A stretch of 64,000 bases of DNA from Bradyrhizobium sp. B097 (GTDB lineage: Bacteria > Pseudomonadota > Alphaproteobacteria > Rhizobiales > Xanthobacteraceae). Every line of letters begins with the position of its first letter. The stretch's first letter is position 1. Location: NCBI RefSeq assembly GCF_038957035.1, contig NZ_CP152412.1, positions 8,366,501-8,430,500 of the forward strand. The letters are read 5' to 3'. The position numbers were made by a program, and so were the translations under genes. Positions 43,098 to 50,978 of this stretch are shown here, in pieces. The notes beneath the pieces are model-generated. The model saw nothing but the letters and a program-made list of their open reading frames with translations. It made no database searches and was not told the DNA's origin.

Positions 43098-43102
43098 CTC
43101 TT

Positions 43103-43274
43103 CCACCCTCCCCTGGAGGGGGAGGGTCGGTGCACATGGAGCGAAGCGGAATGCGCACCGGGGTGGGGTGATCCCTCCACTCGAGCACCGCTTCAACGGA
43201 GAGACCGTCACCCCACCCCGTATCGCATCGCTCCGCGCGATGCGATACGACCCTCCCCCTCCAGGGGAGGGTGG
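43103..43274. repeat. Long inverted repeat downstream of metH
   Basis: CCACCCTCCCCTGGAGGGGG at the left end (from 43103) is mirrored at the right end (to 43274), a near-perfect pair of about 27 bp. Inner arms (GGTGGGGTGA and TCACCCCACC) continue the symmetry. The element would form a hairpin of about 170 bases. It is related in style to the one at 3438-3565. Confidence 0.8.
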
Positions 43275-43297
43275 AGCATCATTGCCTCTCCGACACG

Positions 43298-43382
43298 TGT
43301 CATCGCCGGGCTTGACCCGGCGATCCATCTTCAAGATTCTCGCGAAGATCGATGGATGCCCGGGTCAAGCCCGGGCATGACA
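43298..43382. repeat. Inverted repeat before maiA-like gene
   Basis: TGTCATCGCCGGGCTTGACC at 43298-43317 pairs with GGTCAAGCCCGGGCATGACA at 43363-43382 with one internal mismatch, and the ATCCAT/ATGGAT arms continue inward. It ends 16 bp before the start of the next gene. It is the same family as 44297-44400. Confidence 0.8.
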
Positions 43383-43397
43383 TGAGGAGTTCGCCCC

Positions 43398-44057
43398 ATG
43401 CAATTCTTCTCCTTCTGGCGATCGCTGGCGAGCTTTCGGGTGCGGATTGCGCTCAATCTGAAGGGCGTTCCGGCGGAGGTCGTGTTCGTCGACATCGATG
43501 CGGACGCGCATCGCGCCGATGCCTATCGCAAGATCAATCCGCAGATGGCGCTGCCGGCGCTGGTGACCGACGACGGCACGGTGCTGTTCCAGTCGCTCGC
43601 GATCATCGACTATCTCGACGAGACCTGCCCGAGCCCGCCACTGCTGCCACCAGATGCGCTCGGCCGCGCCCGGGTGCGCGGACTTGCGCTGATCGTCGCC
43701 TGCGAGGGCCATCCGCTGCTGACGCCGCGGGTGCGCCGCTATCTCGACCGCGAGCTCGATCTGCGCGACAGCCAGCAAAACGCGTGGCGGCGGCACTGGA
43801 CGGTCGAGACGCTGGCGGCGCTCGAGGGCCACCTCGCCGGCCACAAGGCAACCGGTCAGTTCTGTCACGGCGATGCGCCGACCCTCGCCGATATCTGCCT
43901 GGTTGGCCATGTCACCGCGGCGATCAACCAGCAGATCAGCCTGTCGCCCTGGCCGATTGTGAAGCGCATCCACGACACCGCGATGGCGCTTCCGGCGTTC
44001 GCCAAGGCGCATCCCTCCGCGCAGCCGGATACGCCCGAGGCGATGCGGGCAAAGTAG
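43398..44057 (+). CDS. maiA: Zeta-class glutathione S-transferase (maleylacetoacetate isomerase-like)
   Basis: GST-fold protein of 219 residues. The N-terminal thioredoxin-like half has FWRSLASFRVRIALNLKGV, the zeta-class active-site pattern with Ser, and LPALVTDDGTVLFQSLAIIDYL. The C-terminal helical half has PTLADICLVGHV. The closest match by pattern is MaiA/MAAI of tyrosine breakdown. No other genes of that route are nearby, so the exact substrate is uncertain. Confidence 0.82.
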   Translation: MQFFSFWRSLASFRVRIALNLKGVPAEVVFVDIDADAHRADAYRKINPQMALPALVTDDGTVLFQSLAIIDYLDETCPSPPLLPPDALGRARVRGLALIVACEGHPLLTPRVRRYLDRELDLRDSQQNAWRRHWTVETLAALEGHLAGHKATGQFCHGDAPTLADICLVGHVTAAINQQISLSPWPIVKRIHDTAMALPAFAKAHPSAQPDTPEAMRAK

Positions 44058-44121
44058 TGCGCGAACGGAAGCGCTGCGAAGCATAGGCAGAGGCGCAAAC
44101 GTGTGCACGATCCTCTCCCCA

Positions 44122-44257
44122 CCGTCGTCCCTGCGAAAGCAGGGACCCATAACCACAGGGCATTGTCGTTGAAGCGAGCTGTGGCTCCAGCGTTGTGCAA
44201 CGATGACCATCGGTGGTTATGGGTCCCGGGTCGCGCTGCGCTTGCCCGGGACGACGG
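44122..44257. repeat. Inverted repeat unit
   Basis: Outer arms CCGTCGTCCC (44122-44131) and GGGACGACGG (44248-44257). Inner arms GGGACCCATAACCA (44142-44155) and TGGTTATGGGTCCC (44214-44227) are a perfect 14-bp match. Confidence 0.8.
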
Positions 44258-44296
44258 ATTGTTTCGGATTCGGTTGTCAAACAACCAGGCTCTCAG

Positions 44297-44400
44297 TGTC
44301 ATCACCCGCGCATGCGGGTGATCCAGTATTCCAGAGGCACCAGTGCTTGAGCAGAAAGGCCGCGGCGTGCTGGATCGCCCGGTCGAGCCGGGCGATGACA
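44297..44400. repeat. Inverted repeat unit, same family as 43298-43382
   Basis: It begins TGTCATC and ends GATGACA, with inner palindromes ATCACCCGC-GCAT-GCGGGTGAT and ATCGCCCGG-TCGAG-CCGGGCGAT. Confidence 0.75.
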
Positions 44401-44432
44401 GTTGTGGGTGAGGACGCAGCTTCGCATTCTCG

Positions 44433-44545
44433 CGACATGATCTGTCCGAGCTTTGCTCTTCGTTCCACCCTCTCTCTCGCAGAGGGCGCAGGGAAAGCCG
44501 GGTGCCGATCGCCAGGGGTCCCGTGCACGCCCCGGAATGACGATG
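44433..44545. repeat. Probable dispersed repeat unit
   Basis: The text around TCTCGCGACATGATCTGTCC and GGGAAAGCCGGGTGCCGATC is of a type I recognise from many gaps in Bradyrhizobium and relatives. It has weaker internal symmetry than its neighbours. Limits are approximate. Confidence 0.5.
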
Positions 44546-44568
44546 GATAGAGTTGCGCGATATCTGCC

Positions 44569-45660
44569 CTACCGGCCAGCATCGCTCTCCAGTCTCCGAC
44601 GAACGCGCTCGCCGACCGTCCGCGCGATCGCCGCCGGCGCCTCGTCGGGAATCGCAAAGCACGAACTCGCGTTGATCTCGCAGAGCACGTAGGTGTCGGC
44701 GCCATCGGCATCGCGCGGACCATAGAGGAAGTCCGCATCCCAGATCACCGGCAGCGACGCTTCATCGATCGCCAGCGCCGCCATCAACCCCGGAATCCAT
44801 TCGTCTTCCATCAGCCGCCGCAGCGTCTGGAATTGTGCAGCATCAGGACCGTGCATGATGCGCGGTCCGGGCTGGGCTTCCGGTGAATCTGGACCTTGCG
44901 GCGGCGGGATCAAGGCCTTGATCAGCTGGTGTCCGAAGCCCGCGACCTTCGATCCGCTGACATAGCAACGGATCATGCCCTCGGGCAGCCGCGGCTGGAA
45001 TGCCTGATCGATGATGCAGCCGCCCCAACCGAAATACGGCTCGCAGCGCGCCATGAAAGCGTCCAGCGGCAGCTCCTCGGGCCGGCTGCCGCGCAGCGCG
45101 TGAAGCACGCGAACGGTCGCGTCCGCATTCGGCAAGCCTTCCACCTTCAAGGCTTCCACCTTCCAGATGCCCTGCCCGCCATTGCCGCGGTTCTGCTTGA
45201 GCACGCGCGGCCCGGCCGCGCGAAGGCGCGACGGGAATTCGGCGCGGAAGGCGTCCGCGGTGGCGTATCGATGCGTATCGGCGCCCCAGCCCAGATGACG
45301 CGTTCGATAGAGCACGTCCTTGACGCCCATCTTGAGGATGATTTCGGGATGTGCGCTGACCCACGGACGTTTCATCGCAACCTCGCGCAGCAACGGATCG
45401 AGCGCCGCACGGGTCTTGCCCTGATGGATCGGATCGACCCAGACGAGAACGCCGTCCGCGGTCAGCAATTGGTCGCGGACGAGATCGGCGACGGCCTCAT
45501 CATAGACGACGGGAAAAGCGTCGATGCCGGAAGCCGCGAGCGCTTCGAAGACGCGAACGAAACGGCTGTTTTGTGGGGTCGCCTCCCGGCGCGACGCGGC
45601 GTCGCCACGCCAGAGGATGGCGATTTTGGAACGACGGGATGTGTGTGGTTCGGTGTCCAT
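44569..45660 (-). CDS. Cj0069-like protein with ATP-grasp character
   Basis: Soluble protein of 363 residues. It starts with a Rossmann-like part (KIAILWRGDAASRREA) and continues with VLKQNRGNGGQGIWKVE, the Gly-rich ATP loop of ATP-grasp enzymes. Later come DADFLYGPRDADG and VLCEINASSCFAIP, where the acidic and Asn residues would hold magnesium. It resembles the family named after Cj0069 of Campylobacter, whose reaction is not known to me. It lies alone between repeats and rcnA. Confidence 0.7.
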   Translation of the reverse strand: MDTEPHTSRRSKIAILWRGDAASRREATPQNSRFVRVFEALAASGIDAFPVVYDEAVADLVRDQLLTADGVLVWVDPIHQGKTRAALDPLLREVAMKRPWVSAHPEIILKMGVKDVLYRTRHLGWGADTHRYATADAFRAEFPSRLRAAGPRVLKQNRGNGGQGIWKVEALKVEGLPNADATVRVLHALRGSRPEELPLDAFMARCEPYFGWGGCIIDQAFQPRLPEGMIRCYVSGSKVAGFGHQLIKALIPPPQGPDSPEAQPGPRIMHGPDAAQFQTLRRLMEDEWIPGLMAALAIDEASLPVIWDADFLYGPRDADGADTYVLCEINASSCFAIPDEAPAAIARTVGERVRRRLESDAGR

Positions 45661-45801
45661 ATGAAAGCTCCACGACGGTTGAGTGTCGCGCAGAGCTTGG
45701 ACCGAGGTCTCACGGGGAGTCTGCCTTGTCCCCTTGGCAGGAACTCTAGACCACCTCGCGCAGGTTTCAAGATGGAAGTGGGATCATATCATGATCCGGG
45801 A

Positions 45802-46899
45802 TCAGGCCGTGATCCCGTGCAACCCCAGCCAGCCCGTGTAGAGGCCAACCAGCACGATCAGCGCAGCCGACACGTAGGGGGCGCGTTGGGCGAAGCGGCT
45901 AAAGCCGCCCCAATGACGCTCGACATGACGCAGACTGAGCGCGGCCGCGACGCCGACCGAGACCATGGTGATCGCAAGCCCGATACCGAAGCAGAGCACC
46001 AGCACGAAGCCGAGGCTGAACTGCTTGAGCTGCAAGCAGAGCAGCAGCACGGTGATCGCCGCCGGACACGGAATGAGCCCGCCGGTTAGGCCGAACAGAA
46101 TGATCTGCCACGTCGTGACGGTCCGCCCGGCAAAGCGCTTGCGGATGTCGGCAGCGTGCGCGCGCGCATGCGCATCGTCCGCGTCGCCGAGATCCATATG
46201 CGCGTGGTCATGCTCCTCGAACAGGACTTCCGCAATGTCCGCCCGCACCGACACGCGCGCCTTGAAGGCATGCGGCTCCGGAATTTCGTCGATGCTTTCC
46301 AGATAGCCGTCCCGCGCGGCGAAGCGGAACTGCTGCTCGCTGCCGTCGGGACGGATCGTCACGACGTCAACTTCGCCGGCTGCCGGCAGCGCCCCGGCCT
46401 CGCTGCGCAGCCGCCAGCGCGGCGGCACGCCGTCCTCGAAGACTTCGAGTGACAGCGGTTGCCCGGCCAGGGTCAATTGGCGCGTTTCGTCGTGATGGTG
46501 GTGATCATGGTCATGGTCATGATCGTGATCATGGTGATGGTCGTGTTCGGAATTCTGCTCGCGCCAGGTGCGCCAGGCCATCCAGGCTGCGATCGAAATG
46601 ATGATCGCCGCCGAGGCCAGTTGCAGCCAGGCTTCGCTGCGTTCGCCGGACCATTGCTGGCCGAAATGCAGACCCGCCAGCGCGATGATCCAGACGATGG
46701 CGGTGTGCGAGATCGTGGCCGACAGGCCGAGCAGCACCGCCTGCACCACAGTGCCGCCGATCGCGACGATGAAGGCCGCCATCATCGTCTTGGAGTGGCC
46801 GGGCTCGAGGCCATGCAGCGCGCCGAGCAGGATCGCGCTGGGGATGAACAGCCATGCATGCGCGCTGCTCTGCTGGAGCAGCTGGGACAGATCGGTCAT
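45802..46899 (-). CDS. rcnA: Nickel/cobalt efflux protein RcnA with an inserted domain
   Basis: NicO-family exporter of 365 residues. The N-terminus closely parallels the Escherichia coli protein (FIPSAILLGALHGLEPGHSKTMMAAFIVAI), and the C-terminal part has DAHARAHAADIRKRF and LTGGLIPCPAAITVLLL. Between them is a His/Asp-rich loop (119-137) that would bind metal. After it come about 90 extra residues (138-230), predicted to be beta-rich, which the 274-residue E. coli protein lacks. A GTG at 46908 overlapping the rcnR stop is another possible start. The ATG at 46899 matches the family better. Confidence 0.92.
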   Translation of the reverse strand: MTDLSQLLQQSSAHAWLFIPSAILLGALHGLEPGHSKTMMAAFIVAIGGTVVQAVLLGLSATISHTAIVWIIALAGLHFGQQWSGERSEAWLQLASAAIIISIAAWMAWRTWREQNSEHDHHHDHDHDHDHDHHHHDETRQLTLAGQPLSLEVFEDGVPPRWRLRSEAGALPAAGEVDVVTIRPDGSEQQFRFAARDGYLESIDEIPEPHAFKARVSVRADIAEVLFEEHDHAHMDLGDADDAHARAHAADIRKRFAGRTVTTWQIILFGLTGGLIPCPAAITVLLLCLQLKQFSLGFVLVLCFGIGLAITMVSVGVAAALSLRHVERHWGGFSRFAQRAPYVSAALIVLVGLYTGWLGLHGITA

Positions 46900-46904
46900 G
46901 TGCT

Positions 46905-47180
46905 TCACTTCAAATAGGTACGAACGACGTCGATCAAGTCGGCCGCGCCCTGCGCTCTCTCGGGATCCTTCTCCCGGGCCGGATCCACCACGTGATGGCG
47001 GATGTGATCCTCGAGCAGTTCCGCGGTCAGGCCGTTGATGGCGCCGCGAACCGAGGCCACCAGCATCAACACGTCGGCACAGCCGATCTCGGACTCCAGC
47101 GCCCGCTCGACGGCCTCGAGCTGACCCTTGATGCGGCGAACTCGGCCGACGAGCTTGGACTTGTGCTTGATGGTATGCAT
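46905..47180 (-). CDS. rcnR: Nickel/cobalt-sensing repressor RcnR
   Basis: Small all-helical repressor of 91 residues in the CsoR/RcnR family. The metal ligands of RcnR are present: His2 at the extreme N-terminus, Cys34, and His59 and His63 (E. coli numbering 3, 35, 60, 64). This favours nickel/cobalt over copper sensing. It overlaps rcnA and would repress both genes until metal binds. The start matches the family exactly and leaves no room for a leader (see the promoter entry). Confidence 0.93.
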   Translation of the reverse strand: MHTIKHKSKLVGRVRRIKGQLEAVERALESEIGCADVLMLVASVRGAINGLTAELLEDHIRHHVVDPAREKDPERAQGAADLIDVVRTYLK

Positions 47181-47186
47181 GCAGGT

Positions 47187-47215
47187 AATATAGGGGGGTA
47201 CCCTATATTGGTCAA
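47187..47215 (-). promoter_or_regulatory. rcnRA promoter with operator in the spacer
   Basis: On the minus strand TTGACC and TATATT are 17 bases apart. The perfect dyad AATATAGGG-GGGTA-CCCTATATT (47187-47209) fills the spacer and the -10. The run of six G in an AT-rich inverted repeat is the form of RcnR/CsoR operators. The -10 ends 6 bases before the ATG, so the expected transcript start is at or next to the start codon. Confidence 0.82.
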
Positions 47216-47437
47216 TAACGCTGTCGGCCCGTTCTGGGCGGCATCGGGAAACGGCACGACTGAGATGTCGGCGGCGACATTGTTCCCGTCATCGACTGTG
47301 AATTCTTGGTGATCCGTCGATCCAGTGGAGCGGTTGACAGCAACGGGCATAAGTCTTTTATTGACGGCACGGGGATGTGCGATCTCCCCGCGAGGCGACA
47401 TGCCCAAGAATCGCGTCCTGTTCACCAAGGACGCACC

Positions 47438-48256
47438 ATGTCATCATACACATCGATCTCATCCGAAAAACTGTCTCGTCTCATCGGTACGGCCAAAGCG
47501 CCGACGCTCGTCGACGTTCGCCTCGATGAGGATTTCGCCGCCGATCCGCGCTTGATCCCTGGCGCCATCAGGCACTCCCACCTCGATGTCCAGGACTGGG
47601 CTCCCCGCCTTTCCGGCCAGTCCGTGGTCGTGATCTGCCAGAAGGGACAGAAGCTCAGCGAAGGCACCGCCGCCTGGCTCCGGTGCGGCAACATTGCTGC
47701 CGAAGTTCTCGAGGGCGGCCACCTCGCTTGGAAGGCCGCGGAGCTTCCGACCGTTCCTGTCGACAGGGTTCCGAAACGCGACGGGCGCGGCCGCACCGTC
47801 TGGGTGACGCGATCGCGGCCGAAGATCGATCGCATCGCCTGCCCGTGGCTGATCCGCCGCTTTGTCGATCCCGCGGCCATGTTCCTGTTCGTCACATCAG
47901 CGGAAGTCGAGGCCGTCGCCGAACGCTTCGACGCCACACCGTTCGACATCGAGAACGTGTTCTGGAGCCATCGCGGCGAGCTCTGCACCTTCGACGTGAT
48001 GGTCAGGGAGTTTGGCCTGTCGACGCCTGCACTGGAGCGGCTCGCGACGATGGTGCGGGCCGCGGATACCGCGCGGCTCGATCTTTCGCCGGAGGCGCCG
48101 GGGCTGCTCGCCGCTTCGCTCGGCCTATCGCGCATGTTCGACGACGACCTCGAACAACTGAGCGCCGGCATGCTGCTCTACGACGCCTTCTATCGCTGGT
48201 GCCGCGACGCGACGCGGGAGACGCACAACTGGCCGACCAGCAAGGTGAAGCCATGA
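47438..48256 (+). CDS. chrB: Rhodanese-ChrB fusion, chromate resistance protein
   Basis: Protein of 272 residues. Residues 1-105 form a rhodanese domain with the active-site loop CQKGQK (Cys68). The rest is the C-terminal chromate-resistance domain of ChrB (SRPKIDRIACPWLIRRFVDPAAMFLFV). The usual winged-helix N-terminus of ChrB is replaced by the rhodanese. Its role may therefore be enzymatic or in redox or sulfur handling rather than classic regulation. The start at 47438 has AAGGA upstream. It overlaps chrA by four bases. Confidence 0.87.
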   Translation: MSSYTSISSEKLSRLIGTAKAPTLVDVRLDEDFAADPRLIPGAIRHSHLDVQDWAPRLSGQSVVVICQKGQKLSEGTAAWLRCGNIAAEVLEGGHLAWKAAELPTVPVDRVPKRDGRGRTVWVTRSRPKIDRIACPWLIRRFVDPAAMFLFVTSAEVEAVAERFDATPFDIENVFWSHRGELCTFDVMVREFGLSTPALERLATMVRAADTARLDLSPEAPGLLAASLGLSRMFDDDLEQLSAGMLLYDAFYRWCRDATRETHNWPTSKVKP

Positions 48257-49644
48257 CGGACGTCGTAACAACACCAGGGGCGCGCGGACAGGAGCACGCG
48301 CACGGCATCTCATTTCACGAGGCGCTGCTCGTCTGGACGCGTGTCGCCATCCTGAGCTTCGGCGGACCGGCCGGCCAGATCGCGGTGATGCATCGCATTC
48401 TGGTCGAGGAGAAGAACTGGATCTCGGAAGGGCGTTTCCTGCACGCCCTCAACTACTGCATGCTGCTGCCGGGACCGGAAGCGCAGCAGCTCGCGACCTA
48501 TATCGGTTGGTTGCTGCACCGGACGCCTGGGGGCATCGTGGCGGGCGGATTGTTCATCCTGCCCGGCATCCTCGCCATCATGGGCCTCAGCTATGTCTAC
48601 GCAGCGTACGGCAATGTGGGGTTTGTGGAGGCCCTGTTCTTCGGCCTGAAGGCCGCGGTGCTTGCCATTGTCATCCAGGCTGTCGTGCGGGTCGGCAAAC
48701 GCGCGCTGCGCAACCGCGTAATGATCGCGCTCGCGGCCATCGCCTTTGTCGCGATCTTCTTCTTCGCCGTGCCGTTTCCGCTGATCATCGGCGCTGCCGC
48801 CGTCACAGGACTGATCGGCGCACGCCTGGGCCGGAGCGAATTTGCCGCCGTCGAACATGGCGGGAAGAATTCCGCCGTGATCGACAGCATGCTGGGCGAA
48901 GAGGTGCCTGATCATGTCCGTCCTAACGCGTCGCGCACCTTGCGTGTCGGCGCCGTCTGGCTCGCGCTCTGGCTGGTTCCGGTGTTCGCGATGCTCGTCG
49001 TCTTGGGGCCCGGCGACGTGTTCACCCAGATCGCGATCTTCTTCAGCAAGATGGCGATGGTGACGTTCGGCGGGGCCTACGCCGTGCTGGCCTATGTCGC
49101 ACAGCAGGCCGCCGAATATTATCACTGGGTCAGTCCGCGCGAGATGCTGGACGGGCTCGGCATGGCCGAGACCACGCCCGGACCGCTCATCATGGTGGTG
49201 CAGTTCGTGGGCTTCATGGCCGCCTTCCGCGAGGCAAGCGGGCTGTCGCCGATGCTTGCCGCCACGCTCGGCGGGTTGCTGGCGACATGGGTGACGTTCA
49301 CACCGTGCTTCCTGTGGATCTTCGTCGGCGCGCCCTACATCGAAGCACTGCGCGGCAACAAGGTGCTGGCGGGCGCGCTTTCCGCGATCACCGCCGCCGT
49401 GGTCGGCGTGATCCTCAACCTGTCGATCTGGTTCGCGCTGCATACGCTGTTCCGGCAGACCTTCCCGGTCCACGGGCTCGGCCTGTCGTTCGACGCGCCG
49501 GTGCCTGCTAGCGTCGACTGGCCTGCGCTTGCGCTGTCGGCAGCCGCAGCGATTGCGATCTTCCGTTTCAATGTGGGGATGCTCAGCGTCCTCGCCGCAT
49601 CCTGCACCGCAGGCGTGCTGTTGCGCCTGGCAGGCGCGATCTGA
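48253..49644 (+). CDS. chrA: Chromate efflux transporter ChrA
   Basis: CHR-family membrane protein of 463 residues with two homologous halves, hence the long-chain type. N-half motifs are SFGGPAGQIAVMH and LPGPEAQQLATYIGW. C-half motifs are VTFGGAYAVLAYVAQQA and ETTPGPLIMVVQFVGF. It expels chromate from the cytoplasm. The frame is open back to 47683 inside chrB, but the ATG at 48253 (ATGA overlap) begins the protein. Confidence 0.94.
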   Translation: MTDVVTTPGARGQEHAHGISFHEALLVWTRVAILSFGGPAGQIAVMHRILVEEKNWISEGRFLHALNYCMLLPGPEAQQLATYIGWLLHRTPGGIVAGGLFILPGILAIMGLSYVYAAYGNVGFVEALFFGLKAAVLAIVIQAVVRVGKRALRNRVMIALAAIAFVAIFFFAVPFPLIIGAAAVTGLIGARLGRSEFAAVEHGGKNSAVIDSMLGEEVPDHVRPNASRTLRVGAVWLALWLVPVFAMLVVLGPGDVFTQIAIFFSKMAMVTFGGAYAVLAYVAQQAAEYYHWVSPREMLDGLGMAETTPGPLIMVVQFVGFMAAFREASGLSPMLAATLGGLLATWVTFTPCFLWIFVGAPYIEALRGNKVLAGALSAITAAVVGVILNLSIWFALHTLFRQTFPVHGLGLSFDAPVPASVDWPALALSAAAAIAIFRFNVGMLSVLAASCTAGVLLRLAGAI

Positions 49645-49702
49645 ACGAAGCGACGCCATCTCGAGAAACCTGGGGCAGCACAACACAACCGGGAGAACAA
49701 AC

Positions 49703-50041
49703 ATGCAGGAACGAAGATTCTTTCACCTGATCCTGACGCTCGCGATCGCGGGCACCGCCATGCCCGCCTACGCCGACGTCAGCGAGCAGCAGCAGGCCAC
49801 CGTCGCATTGGCCGAGGCGGCAGCCAACCACCCGCCGGCGACCGAGACCCTACGCGGCGTCGTCGACAGCATCGACGAACGCAGCGACACGATCAGGATA
49901 CGCCTAGCGCCGGACAGGACCGAACCGTTCAAGGTTCAGGACGGCCTGCTGTTCAACGCCGTCCGTTTCGGCGACCCCGTCGCGTTCTCGGTGCAGGACA
50001 TCTCGGGATACCGGACCATCGTCGGGCTCACGAAGGAATAG
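49703..50041 (+). CDS. Small secreted protein, OB-fold-like (CusF-like shape)
   Basis: Protein of 112 residues with a clear signal peptide ending near MPAYAD. The mature part is ETLRGVVDSIDERSDTIRIRLAPDR...VQDGLLFNAVRFGDPVAFSVQDI, a short beta-barrel-like pattern similar to CusF and other small periplasmic metal-binding proteins. It lacks the Met/His/Trp ligands of CusF, so copper binding is not supported. It lies between chrA and chrC and is probably in the chromate operon. It has GGGAG upstream. Confidence 0.72.
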   Translation: MQERRFFHLILTLAIAGTAMPAYADVSEQQQATVALAEAAANHPPATETLRGVVDSIDERSDTIRIRLAPDRTEPFKVQDGLLFNAVRFGDPVAFSVQDISGYRTIVGLTKE

Positions 50042-50101
50042 CGCGAACCTTTTGCGCCTTAGATCCAAACGTACCGGCATTGCTCAATATCAGGAGGACC
50101 C

Positions 50102-50821
50102 ATGACCATCAACACCGAGCGCCGAAACTTCATCACCGCGGTCGGCGCGGCCACCGCATCGGCAGTCGTGCTGGGCGCCAACCAAGCCGCTGCCGAAACC
50201 AACCAGCAGACAGGAACCAGGGCCATGTCCTATCAGGCAAAGCCGATGTCGTTCGACCCAAAATCGATCAGCGGCATCTCGGAGAAGATTCTCGTCAGCC
50301 ACTACGAGAACAATTACGTCGGTGCGGTGAAGCGGCTGAATGCCATCGGCACGCAGCTTGCCGAACTCGACTTTGCCAAGGCGCCGAACTTTGTGATCAA
50401 CGGCCTGAAGCGCGAGGAGCTGGTCGCGGCGAACTCGATGATCCTGCATGAAGTCTATTTCGATGGACTCGGCGGCGCCGGCAAACCGAACGGAGCGCTC
50501 GCCGAGGCGATTGCGCGCGACTTCGGCAGCATGGAGCGCTGGCGGACGGAATTCGCGGCGATGGGCAAGGCGGAAGGTGGCGGTTCGGGGTGGGTGATCC
50601 TCGCCTACTCGCCCCGCGACAAGCGGCTGGTCAATCAATGGGCCGCGGATCACACGACGACGCTGGCCGGCGGCCGTCCGGTCCTCGTGCTCGACATGTA
50701 TGAGCACGCCTATCACATGGACTTCGGTGCCGCCGCGGCACGCTATGTCGACGTCTACATGGAGGCCATTCGCTGGGACAATGCAGCCCGGCTTTACGAG
50801 CAATACGCCAAGGAGGCGTAA
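50102..50821 (+). CDS. chrC: Tat-exported superoxide dismutase, ChrC-type
   Basis: Fe/Mn-SOD family protein of 239 residues. The N-terminus ERRNFITAVGAATASAVVLGA is a twin-arginine signal, so it should act in the periplasm. Metal-site segments are present: SHYENNYV, HEVYFDGLGG and DMYEHAYHMDFG. ChrC in known chr operons is an iron SOD that handles superoxide made during chromate reduction. It lies 60 bp after the small secreted protein. Confidence 0.88.
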   Translation: MTINTERRNFITAVGAATASAVVLGANQAAAETNQQTGTRAMSYQAKPMSFDPKSISGISEKILVSHYENNYVGAVKRLNAIGTQLAELDFAKAPNFVINGLKREELVAANSMILHEVYFDGLGGAGKPNGALAEAIARDFGSMERWRTEFAAMGKAEGGGSGWVILAYSPRDKRLVNQWAADHTTTLAGGRPVLVLDMYEHAYHMDFGAAAARYVDVYMEAIRWDNAARLYEQYAKEA

Positions 50822-50978
50822 GGAGAGACGTGGAGCGGCGCTGCCGGTTCCATTCGGCGGGCAGGTTGCCAAACACTGCTGCGTTATCGGCATTGAGAAC
50901 GTGCCTCTGCCATTCTAGATCAGAGGTTGCCCCTCCCCCGCGGGCTGTCACCGCGCCGCTCCACCGAAGAGTTAGTCT

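Larger units (their letters stand above)
44058..44568. other. Repeat-filled gap of about 510 bp
   Basis: No gene can be supported here. The region holds three repeat units (44122-44257, 44297-44400 and about 44433-44545) in tandem between convergent genes. It therefore looks like a landing zone for palindromic elements. Confidence 0.7.

Noticed and set aside
43398..44057. Evidence for a tyrosine-degradation cluster around the maiA-like gene
   Set aside because: No homogentisate dioxygenase or fumarylacetoacetase gene is present in the window, so the pathway is not supported by context.
43103..44545. A possible CRISPR array
   Set aside because: The repeats are inverted, of several kinds and unevenly spaced. 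There are no direct repeats with unique spacers and no cas genes.
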